DNA of 39,375 bases from a virus. Every line of letters begins with the position of its first letter. Within the stretch, counting starts at the first letter, position 1. Where the stretch lies: positions 1 through 39,375 of IMG/VR virus record IMGVR_UViG_3300005537_000017; one strand, 5' to 3'. Position numbers and translations under genes: made by a program. Below are positions 18,072 through 24,137 of this stretch, in pieces. The notes beneath the pieces are model-generated. The model had not been told where the DNA came from. It searched no databases and saw nothing but the letters and a program-made list of their open reading frames with translations.

Positions 18072-19682
18072 TCACTCAAGTCCTTCACTTCGATCCACTA
18101 ACTTCGCTCCAACGTAAGCAGTCCTCTGCCCTCTAGTACCGTCTGCCTTCGGCCCTGATGGAGTGCTCTGCTCTATATTGAACTCCGCCTTCATTAACTT
18201 CTTCAACTCCTTCGCAAAGTCGCCACTGGACTTTGATTGTATGCCTGCTCTCCGGCAGCGTTTAGAGTAGTCAACCCAGCACTCCCAAGCAGCGACCTCT
18301 GAGTTGAAGTCCTTCTCTACTCTGCACTCAAACCACTCAGTCACATCGTTGGTGATCTCTGGCTCTGGTTCGATCCACTCCATCACTGCTCTCGATCTTA
18401 GATCGCTCTGGATCACTGCACTGGACTCTAATTTCTGCACTGGATGACTGCTCTGGATCACTGCATCATAACTATGCACTGCGATCTGCTCTGGCAGAGG
18501 CCTCTGCACTCCAGTCGATGCACTGTATCTCTGTACGAGTGCTCTGATGTCCTCGACAGTTGTGAAGGGCACAGATATAATCACTGCTTTTCTCAGAGGA
18601 CCTCCATCGAGTACTGCATAGCCAGCGGCTTCCTCACCTTCGATCAGAGGGAGCAAGTTCTCGATCGCATCCTCGTCTATGCCTAACATACGTGCTTGCG
18701 CATCCCTAGAGCCAAATGCATAGCGGGTCTGGAGGTTGTCCCTGGCTCCACTGCCATCGAACAGTATTGCTGGTAGCGACTGCCCTGCAATGATGCACCT
18801 CATCTTAAACTTCCTACCCTCTGTTACAAGTCTCAGCACCGCATCTTGTACTGCCTCCGTTGCTTTCTTGTTTCTTTTGAGGGCAGTCATGAGTGCAGTG
18901 AACTCATCGATGATGTACAGTAGCTCTGGCAGAGCCTCCCACTGACTCAGCGCTCTGGACTCTCTTCTCTGCACTGCTTTATAGAGAGCCTTCCTTTGAG
19001 TGAGGGCATCGATGATCCATTGAGCATCTGTCACAATATCGTCAGGGTCATCAAAGATGTTGAGCACATCGCTCAAGTCAGCAGCTACACTGCAATGCAT
19101 GTCCCAACCTCTCACCTCTGCCCCTCTCTTCAGAGCGCAGGCAACTAAGTATCGAAGCAGTGTAGACTTACCCTGCCCTGGACGACCGATGACACCAATA
19201 GACAGTGTGTGCTCTGGCTTCGCTCTAATCCAGTCACAGCCGTCATACCCCAGTATCTCTTGCCCCGCACTGACTTGGTTCCACATCTGCTTGATCGCTG
19301 GACTCCTTGTCGGCAGCAAGTCGTTCGGTGCTACTCCCCTGTCTCGTAACGACTGTACATTATCGCTAGTTACTACAATCTCTTCCTCTATCGGATACCT
19401 GCCAAATGCTCGATCCAGTAAACTACGCTTCGATCCTGTCATAGGTGGTATTGTCTCTTGAGGAGATTCTTTCTGTTGCCAGAGGTCAGTGAGATCGTAT
19501 TCGGTCCCTCTTACACCAACCAGTTGTAACACATCTGTACTACCTGCACCCGCTACTAGTCCAGAGACGAGCCCACAGAAAATGGCTGCTGGAACAGGTA
19601 AGTGTCCCATTCCAGCAGTGGCTCCGAAGACAGTTAGACCAGTCGTTAGACCAGTGGTAACTTGGGTTCTAAACTTGTCCAT
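18072..19682 (-). CDS. FtsK/SpoIIIE/TraB-like DNA translocase
   Basis: A 536-residue ATPase. Residues about 10-55 hold one or two membrane helices. Walker A is GRPGQGKST (about 166-174) and Walker B is LLYIIDE (about 254-260), followed by a sensor-like IIAGQSLPA strand, in the order of FtsK-family motors. Residues about 445-530 form a helix-turn-helix-like C-terminal domain with basic helices (CWVDYSKRCRRAG). Tailed phages do not usually carry such genes. In Streptomyces plasmids and integrative elements, a single FtsK-like protein (TraB) moves double-stranded DNA and works with small membrane Spd proteins. The two genes upstream in this operon are membrane proteins. Confidence 0.75.
   Translation of the reverse strand: MDKFRTQVTTGLTTGLTVFGATAGMGHLPVPAAIFCGLVSGLVAGAGSTDVLQLVGVRGTEYDLTDLWQQKESPQETIPPMTGSKRSLLDRAFGRYPIEEEIVVTSDNVQSLRDRGVAPNDLLPTRSPAIKQMWNQVSAGQEILGYDGCDWIRAKPEHTLSIGVIGRPGQGKSTLLRYLVACALKRGAEVRGWDMHCSVAADLSDVLNIFDDPDDIVTDAQWIIDALTQRKALYKAVQRRESRALSQWEALPELLYIIDEFTALMTALKRNKKATEAVQDAVLRLVTEGRKFKMRCIIAGQSLPAILFDGSGARDNLQTRYAFGSRDAQARMLGIDEDAIENLLPLIEGEEAAGYAVLDGGPLRKAVIISVPFTTVEDIRALVQRYSASTGVQRPLPEQIAVHSYDAVIQSSHPVQKLESSAVIQSDLRSRAVMEWIEPEPEITNDVTEWFECRVEKDFNSEVAAWECWVDYSKRCRRAGIQSKSSGDFAKELKKLMKAEFNIEQSTPSGPKADGTRGQRTAYVGAKLVDRSEGLE
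18384..18525. repeat. Cluster of CACTG repeats inside the translocase gene
   Basis: CACTG, followed by C, G or T, appears seven times in about 140 bases on the plus strand, with a 16-base exact direct repeat GCTCTGGATCACTGCA at 18405-18420 and 18450-18465. It falls in the coding region between the motor and the C-terminal DNA-binding-like domain, where the peptide contains AVIQS twice. TraB recognition repeats lie within or beside some traB genes; this could be a similar cis site, or only repetitive linker coding. Confidence 0.5.
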
Positions 19683-19683
19683 A

Positions 19684-20205
19684 TTATTTCCTCCAACCGT
19701 CTATGGCCGCTTCAATAAGCCTAAACGCAATCGGCAAAAGGAAACACACTCCCATACCGCATACAAGTGAGAACGCCAGGTTACCTACCCAACTACCTAC
19801 ATACAAGGTACCGTAGGAAAAGTCAGAGTAAGCATTGTACAGCAGTAATACTAGGGAGGCGATCACCCACCACTTAGGAAGACTCTGATGTGATTGGGAA
19901 GCTGCTTCCATAGCAAACTTCAATGCTACCGCGAAGATCAGCGTAACCAACTCCACCATGTACGCCCACGTGACTGCGACTAGCAAAGCTCCGTGTAGTT
20001 GTCCTGTTACTAGCTCCCAGAACAGTACGAACACTCCCCAATCGGCTGTCTGTACTGTCACTTCTTTGCCGGATAGCATGAGTGCCATTGAAGTTTGCAA
20101 CTGCAATAGTACAATGCCTACCCACATACCCGCACAGAAGAGTCCTACGACAAGCAGCAGTATTGGACTTTGCTGTCTGCGATGTGTTACATGTTCTGTT
20201 GCCAT
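19684..20205 (-). CDS. Multi-span membrane protein
   Basis: A 173-residue protein with likely membrane helices at about 14-36, 71-98, 111-125 and 138-160, one base upstream of the translocase ATG region and overlapping the zinc-finger gene at its own start. A short basic N-terminus (HRRQQ) and C-terminus (DGWRK) suggest both ends face the cytoplasm. I do not recognise a family. Tight spacing implies co-translation with the translocase and a shared membrane complex. Confidence 0.6.
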   Translation of the reverse strand: MATEHVTHRRQQSPILLLVVGLFCAGMWVGIVLLQLQTSMALMLSGKEVTVQTADWGVFVLFWELVTGQLHGALLVAVTWAYMVELVTLIFAVALKFAMEAASQSHQSLPKWWVIASLVLLLYNAYSDFSYGTLYVGSWVGNLAFSLVCGMGVCFLLPIAFRLIEAAIDGWRK

Positions 20206-21101
20206 TACTGCACCTCCTCAATACTTTCGACTCTAGGCTGCTGCATCTCTAGAAACAACTGACGTACGTCCCTTTCTGCTAGTAGCTTCTCTTTGTATGC
20301 TCCAGCCAACTCTCTTAGATCGTTCGCCTCTTGCTTAAGGTTGGCTGCTACCATTGCTGGCGTCTTCACTTCAATCGGCATCCCCAACGCAATGATAAAG
20401 TCTCCGGCTGTTGTACCTATCGCCCTAACAGCTACGATCAAACCGATGACGGAGAACATCACAGTTGTATTAGCTCCTGTCAGTGCTCCGAACTGTGCAA
20501 CGGCTGAGATAATCGCTAAGACAAACCAACTGATAGCGGCCCAAGTCATTTGCCCTTCTAAAATCGGTTTTGACTCGGAGGCAGCAATGGCAATCTGGTA
20601 TCTCAGCCGACGTACCGCTAGTGTTTGTAGCATCAGAATGCCTTCAAAGGCGATCGTCATACCTAACACAGCGGCCATAGAGAGCCAGTTGGTATCCTTC
20701 CCTATCAGAAACACAGTAATGTCTACGCCTACTGCTGCCACAATCAGTACGACAGCGACTAACGGCCCCCAATGTAGCATCCACCTCTCCACGGTAGCAG
20801 CTGGACCTTCCTTCTCGGCCTCAGTACGAGCATCACGTAACTGTCCTTGGGCGTCTTGAGAGAACATCTCACTACGTTCTACAGCCTTCCGCTCTTCCAC
20901 AGAAGTAAAATGTTCTGTCGTGGTAGTAGTCGTTTTTGACGCGACTACCATCCGACGCTCTTCGTCTTGCCTATGCAGAGACATTTGCTTCTTGTGTGCC
21001 ATATGTGCTAGGTAGCAATTGTTGTTACAGTACTTCCCTTGATGACTCTTAGGAAGCACTGCACCACACGTTGGCAATGCACAATATTTAATTTCTGCCA
21101 T
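20205..21101 (-). CDS. Zinc-finger multi-span membrane protein
   Basis: A 298-residue protein. I choose the ATG (MAEIKYCALPTCG) behind AAGGGG; a longer form starting at 21146 would overlap the upstream gene. C7, C12, C25 and C29 with GKYCNNNCYLAH form a zinc-finger-like knuckle. Four membrane helices follow at about 112-134, 140-162, 184-205 and 211-238, then a helical, charged C-terminal tail. It forms an operon with the tetra-span protein and the FtsK-like motor. No family is recognised; a membrane anchor with a cytoplasmic DNA- or protein-binding knuckle fits. Confidence 0.6.
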   Translation of the reverse strand: MAEIKYCALPTCGAVLPKSHQGKYCNNNCYLAHMAHKKQMSLHRQDEERRMVVASKTTTTTTEHFTSVEERKAVERSEMFSQDAQGQLRDARTEAEKEGPAATVERWMLHWGPLVAVVLIVAAVGVDITVFLIGKDTNWLSMAAVLGMTIAFEGILMLQTLAVRRLRYQIAIAASESKPILEGQMTWAAISWFVLAIISAVAQFGALTGANTTVMFSVIGLIVAVRAIGTTAGDFIIALGMPIEVKTPAMVAANLKQEANDLRELAGAYKEKLLAERDVRQLFLEMQQPRVESIEEVQ

Positions 21102-21112
21102 CTCAACCCCTT

Positions 21113-21454
21113 CTAGCGGTCCTCTACGTACACTTCCCACTCGCATCCGAATTCGTCTATCCTGTAACGATATCCTAGCAACTCTCGTACCTTACGTTCG
21201 TACTTCCACTCTAGCATCTGCATTTGCTGCTCGTCCTCATCCTCGTCATTCCACATTGCAATGCAACCTTGATACCACCACTCCATACGAGCAGCAATCT
21301 CTTCCAAAGACATCCCTTCTCTCAACAAGTCTCGTCCGCGCAGCTGCCAATACAGACCGTACGCGTAGGACCTACGCTTGGGTTGGATCTCGAAACATCG
21401 AGGTTCGCTATACATGGACGTATCAGTTAATGGGGTGACTGTGATGGTTTGCAT
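21113..21454 (-). CDS. Hypothetical acidic small protein
   Basis: A 113-residue protein; I choose the internal ATG (MQTITVTPL) behind AAAGGAGG. The middle is rich in aromatic and acidic residues (AARMEWWYQGCIAMWNDEDE) and ends YEWEVYV-like (CEWEVYVEDR). No family is recognised. It lies between the excisionase-like gene and the membrane module, in the same direction. Confidence 0.5.
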   Translation of the reverse strand: MQTITVTPLTDTSMYSEPRCFEIQPKRRSYAYGLYWQLRGRDLLREGMSLEEIAARMEWWYQGCIAMWNDEDEDEQQMQMLEWKYERKVRELLGYRYRIDEFGCEWEVYVEDR

Positions 21455-21500
21455 GTGTATCCTCCTTTTGGCCTGTGTGTCACGTGCATTTCGCATGCCA

Positions 21501-21725
21501 CTAAAAGATAGGAAACTGTCTGTGACGTAGAAGCTGAATAACAGCTTCTTTCTTTACCCTCCAACGCTTCCCTGTTCGCACTGCCTGAATATCTGCTTCG
21601 CGCAGCCAGTTGCCTAATGTATACACTGAGATGTTGAGCATCTCTGCTAGCTCGGCGAGGGTGTACTCATCTTTGAGCCGCTCCGCCAACTCGTCGTACT
21701 TGTCGATCATCCGCTCCAACTCCAT
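21501..21725 (-). CDS. Excisionase-like helix-turn-helix protein
   Basis: A 74-residue protein whose centre, YTLAELAEMLNISVYTLGNW, matches the MerR-type/excisionase HTH, followed by a wing (RTGKRWRVKKEAV). Such proteins act as recombination directionality factors or as early regulators. The first ATG has no Shine-Dalgarno site and sits two bases from the operator, so a second in-frame ATG at 21710 (MIDKYDEL), with GGAG upstream, is a good alternative start. The promoter and palindrome just upstream suggest self-regulation. Confidence 0.75.
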   Translation of the reverse strand: MELERMIDKYDELAERLKDEYTLAELAEMLNISVYTLGNWLREADIQAVRTGKRWRVKKEAVIQLLRHRQFPIF

Positions 21726-21727
21726 TT

Positions 21728-21756
21728 TATATCTATAGTAGACTACTATAGATATA
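21728..21756. promoter_or_regulatory. 29-bp perfect palindromic operator
   Basis: Arms of 14 bases (TATATCTATAGTAG) flank a single central base, ending two bases before the HTH gene's first ATG. The palindrome overlaps the predicted start site of transcription and the end of the -10 box. This is a classic layout for repression by a dimer, perhaps the HTH protein itself. Confidence 0.8.
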
Positions 21757-21784
21757 TTATAAGTGACATACTATATAAAATCAA
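21756..21784 (-). promoter_or_regulatory. Sigma70-like promoter for the HTH gene
   Basis: On the minus strand, TTGATT and TATAAT are separated by exactly 17 bases. Transcription should begin inside the palindromic operator and run into the excisionase-like gene and probably on to the membrane module. Confidence 0.7.
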
Positions 21785-21799
21785 TGGATAATCCTTATT

Positions 21800-21902
21800 T
21801 ATACAGGTGCCCTATAAAATACCTACAGTTGTTAGCTGCACGTGACTAGTGGAGGGCTAACAACTGTAGGTACTTTAATATTATAGAGTAAGCTCCTGTA
21901 TA
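21800..21902. repeat. Long nested inverted repeat (hairpin or cruciform)
   Basis: The inner stem is 17 perfect pairs at 21820-21836 with 21856-21872 (core ACCTACAGTTGTTAGC) around a 19-base loop. Outside it, CTATAA pairs with TTATAG and TATACAGG pairs with CCTGTATA, so the whole 103 bases can fold as one long, interrupted stem. T-tracts are weak, so it is not a textbook terminator; it may be a terminator, a replication or recombination site, or a structured RNA. Confidence 0.7.
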
Positions 21903-21912
21903 TTAACAAGCG

Positions 21913-22245
21913 TTATAGGTCGTAGGACTGTTCGTACCAGTTGGTATGTTTGGTCTTCTCGAAATGACGAACGAAAGACATGTCAACTATTTCGCTTGGA
22001 AGGGTGGTTAGCGTTCCTTTGAACTGCTTCAGAGCTTTCTTCAGAGGCTCTTCGACAATAACCGATGGTTTCAAGCCTACGACAAGCACATGCCAGCCAC
22101 TGTCCGAGAGAATACGGTAAGCTGATAGCTCACATGGATGTAGGTAGATCAGGTTACGAGCCGCTTCATATGCCTGACCTGCTTTATTTTTGCTGGGGTA
22201 GCTATAGGCTAGCGAATACATGCTAGATCTTTGTACGTTCGTCAT
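21913..22245 (-). CDS. Hypothetical early protein
   Basis: A 110-residue protein with no recognised family. The sequence has a helical N-terminal part (KNKAGQAYEAARNLIYLHP), a central hydrophobic strand (WHVLVVGLKP) and a helical C-terminus. The pattern is that of a small alpha/beta fold. It begins behind AGGAAGG and ends just before the long hairpin. Confidence 0.45.
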   Translation of the reverse strand: MTNVQRSSMYSLAYSYPSKNKAGQAYEAARNLIYLHPCELSAYRILSDSGWHVLVVGLKPSVIVEEPLKKALKQFKGTLTTLPSEIVDMSFVRHFEKTKHTNWYEQSYDL

Positions 22246-22281
22246 GTTGTACGGCCTTCCTAGACTCTTATACGCCAGAGT

Positions 22282-22539
22282 TCATACTGCTATGTCACGA
22301 TGGACTCCGTATTCGTAGTAAGGGTATTCCTTTGTTTCATGCGTCTGCTCATCCTCCCAACTGGCGTAAGGCTTGCCAGGCACAGGTCTAAAAGTGGCTT
22401 GCCTCCGATAGCTGGGAAACCGTCTAGTATCACAGTCGTACTTGTGGTTGAACTGGTCCATCAAATGAGGTGTGGCTGTGAGCCGTTGCCGCCTACAACA
22501 ATGGATGCAGTATACAATGATGATAACTACGTCAGTCAC
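22282..22539 (-). CDS. Small Cys/aromatic-rich hypothetical protein
   Basis: An 85-residue protein starting at GTG and overlapping the previous stop (GTGA), with GGAGG upstream. The N-terminus has a hydrophobic stretch ending CIHCC, and the C-terminus is Tyr-rich (EYPYYEYGVH). No family is recognised. Translational coupling to the upstream zinc-ribbon gene is likely. Confidence 0.45.
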   Translation of the reverse strand: MTDVVIIIVYCIHCCRRQRLTATPHLMDQFNHKYDCDTRRFPSYRRQATFRPVPGKPYASWEDEQTHETKEYPYYEYGVHRDIAV

Positions 22540-22751
22540 GAGATCGCCTCCTTTGACAACTTACAAGCACAGATGATACGGACTCTCATACAATTTGGAC
22601 ATCGCTCACCAGAGCATCCTAAAGAGTGTAGTTGTGGAGGGATAGCGCCACAGAGGATACAGATCCTTGTAGCAGGCAACCTATCAAACAACGTGTCATC
22701 GATCCTATACTGCTTCACTTTTTGTGACTCCGACAGCCACTGTGTGCTCAT
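22536..22751 (-). CDS. Zinc-ribbon-like small protein
   Basis: A 71-residue protein starting at the ATG (MSTQWLSES) that overlaps the upstream stop as ATGA. Cys pairs CILCG, GCSGERCPNC and CAC can make a zinc ribbon. Small phage zinc ribbons often bind nucleic acids or host proteins, but no specific role can be read here. Confidence 0.5.
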   Translation of the reverse strand: MSTQWLSESQKVKQYRIDDTLFDRLPATRICILCGAIPPQLHSLGCSGERCPNCMRVRIICACKLSKEAIS

Positions 22752-22846
22752 TGACCATACCCACACTTTCTGCACTTACCTGTGGAGACATCGTGAGATG
22801 TCTCCCTTCGGCAACGGAGGCAATATCGTTTTATAAAGAACGCCAT
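22748..22846 (-). CDS. 32-residue zinc-ribbon protein
   Basis: A very short gene, easily missed. The ATG (MAFFIKRYCLRC) lies behind GGAGG and overlaps the upstream stop. CLRC and CRKC form a complete C2-C2 ribbon. A longer in-frame form starting at 22954 would overlap most of the upstream membrane gene and has no good ribosome-binding site. The stop overlaps the next start, so the chain of four genes is coupled. Confidence 0.55.
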   Translation of the reverse strand: MAFFIKRYCLRCRRETSHDVSTGKCRKCGYGQ

Positions 22847-23049
22847 CACTTGCCTCCGATCGGTTCGTACGCCAGTAGTACGCTTAGGACTACAGCCGAG
22901 ATCGCAGTTATGATGATACCCAAAAAGTCTGTGATCATCACTATCAAGACGCATCCTAAAATGTAGGTAGCGAGTGATAGCGACAGCTGTATCCTAGACA
23001 ACCTCTTGACCGTTAATTGGATATTTGTCACGTGCATTACACTCCTCAT
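22846..23049 (-). CDS. Small two-helix membrane protein
   Basis: A 67-residue protein with one or two membrane helices (about 24-62, LATYILGCVLIVMITDFLG, then IITAISAVVLSVLLAY). Two starts are plausible: the first ATG with AGGAG at seven bases, or an ATG four codons later (MHVTNIQ) with GAGGAG. The stop overlaps the start of the 32-residue zinc ribbon. No family is recognised. Confidence 0.5.
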   Translation of the reverse strand: MRSVMHVTNIQLTVKRLSRIQLSLSLATYILGCVLIVMITDFLGIIITAISAVVLSVLLAYEPIGGK

Positions 23050-23051
23050 GG

Positions 23052-23315
23052 CTATGCTCCTATTTCCGCTAGTAGTTCAACGGGTACTCTGTACTCGTAT
23101 ACAGGACATTGATTACCGCTCAGGTCTAGCGCGGACTCTTTCACTAGTACATACTCCGCTTGCTTCAACTCCCAAGTGAGTTGAGCACTGTTGACTGGAC
23201 ATCCCGTCAAGTGTGTCTCAATGCGTAGGGAAGTAGGGTCTAGTAAACTTCGTATGGACTTCCACTCCGTTACGCAGCAGTGAGCACACCTCACTTGCAT
23301 GTTGACTACTGGCAT
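23052..23315 (-). CDS. Small Cys-containing hypothetical protein
   Basis: An 87-residue protein with CAHCC near the N-terminus and single Cys residues later (TGCPV, NQCPV), so a zinc ribbon is possible. The rest is strand and helix with no recognised family. It overlaps the preceding nucleotide-modification-like gene by ten bases. Confidence 0.45.
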   Translation of the reverse strand: MPVVNMQVRCAHCCVTEWKSIRSLLDPTSLRIETHLTGCPVNSAQLTWELKQAEYVLVKESALDLSGNQCPVYEYRVPVELLAEIGA

Positions 23316-23713
23316 ACTTCCACCTCTTCGGCCCTTGCCACTTGAGACAGGACGTGTTTGTGGTGAAGACGTAGTATAACTAACTCGAACACGGCGTAGT
23401 TGACCAGATCTCGTAGAGAGTCTTCAGTCTTTTCATAGGTAAACTCATTCGTGGTACCTATGGACAACTGCTTGATGTACTTCGCAAGACAATTTTTGAA
23501 ACGTTCAGCCTTGTGCATAATGTACATGTAGCAGACTTGAAACGGACCTGCAATGATTTCGTCTCCGTTTAGGTAAGTCATCATTGAGTGAGACTCCGCA
23601 GCATTGTTGTACTCAAGTGATCTCTGTCTCATCACTGAGATGCACTCTTCCATCGCCTCAATATACATCTGGTTGAACTCGTGATCTGTGTAGCTGAAAC
23701 TGCTGTTTGACAC
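23306..23713 (-). CDS. DUF1599-like / MazG-type nucleotide-associated protein
   Basis: A 135-residue helical protein starting at GTG behind AAAGGAG. RQRSLEYNNAAESH, then VCYMYIMHKAERFKNCL, then EDSLRDLVNYAVFELVIL match the pattern of phage DUF1599 proteins (nucleotide modification associated domain), related to all-alpha NTP pyrophosphatases; the final E-x-x-x-D-x-x-N-Y is typical. These proteins probably act on nucleotides or their modification state, but an exact substrate is not known. Confidence 0.6.
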   Translation of the reverse strand: MSNSSFSYTDHEFNQMYIEAMEECISVMRQRSLEYNNAAESHSMMTYLNGDEIIAGPFQVCYMYIMHKAERFKNCLAKYIKQLSIGTTNEFTYEKTEDSLRDLVNYAVFELVILRLHHKHVLSQVARAEEVEVCQ

Positions 23714-23782
23714 GTGCTTGTCTCCTTTTGTTATCTCTCTTCGTGCTGTACTGATGTACTGATGAGTAAACGTAATAGGCTA

Positions 23783-23802
23783 GGCCAGGTGAGAACCTGG
23801 CC
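23783..23802. repeat. Perfect hairpin in intergenic gap
   Basis: GGCCAGGT and ACCTGGCC pair around a four-base loop GAGA in the 107-base gap between two early genes. There is no clear T-run on either strand, so termination is uncertain; an operator or RNA processing site is possible. Confidence 0.5.
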
Positions 23803-23820
23803 GTACAATATACACATCTT

Positions 23821-24117
23821 TCATACAGAGACATGCTCAGTACGCTCGTCCCGTCTGCGTTGAGACCTCAGCTTCCTTAGCTCCACTTTAGTTAGTTGCT
23901 TCTTCCACTGGGTCAGTAAACTCGACCTTTTAAGTTGACTGACTATGGCAGAAGCCCTTTTGCTCGTCCAGGCAGGGCCGATGTACTTAGCTACCAACCT
24001 ATACAGCGTAGTATCGTCTGTCGCTTCTAGCACTTCCGACTCCTTCAACATATCCTCGACGAATTTGTCAACGATGAATGCCCCTCTCGGCGTTCGGTAC
24101 TCAAACCACTGTTTCAT
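23821..24117 (-). CDS. Hypothetical basic protein, possibly DNA-binding
   Basis: A 98-residue protein with a winged-helix-like N-terminal part (TLYRLVAKYIGPAWTSKRAS) and a strongly basic C-terminus (VELRKLRSQRRRDER). It sits just downstream of the primase-helicase gene and shares its direction, so a replication accessory role is a fair guess. No family is recognised. Confidence 0.45.
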   Translation of the reverse strand: MKQWFEYRTPRGAFIVDKFVEDMLKESEVLEATDDTTLYRLVAKYIGPAWTSKRASAIVSQLKRSSLLTQWKKQLTKVELRKLRSQRRRDERTEHVSV

Positions 24118-24137
24118 GTGCTACACCTACTTTCTCA

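Noticed and set aside
22300-22836. Long plus-strand open frame opposite the small early genes
   Set aside because: It lies wholly antisense to a chain of minus-strand genes with good ribosome-binding sites and has no signal of its own.
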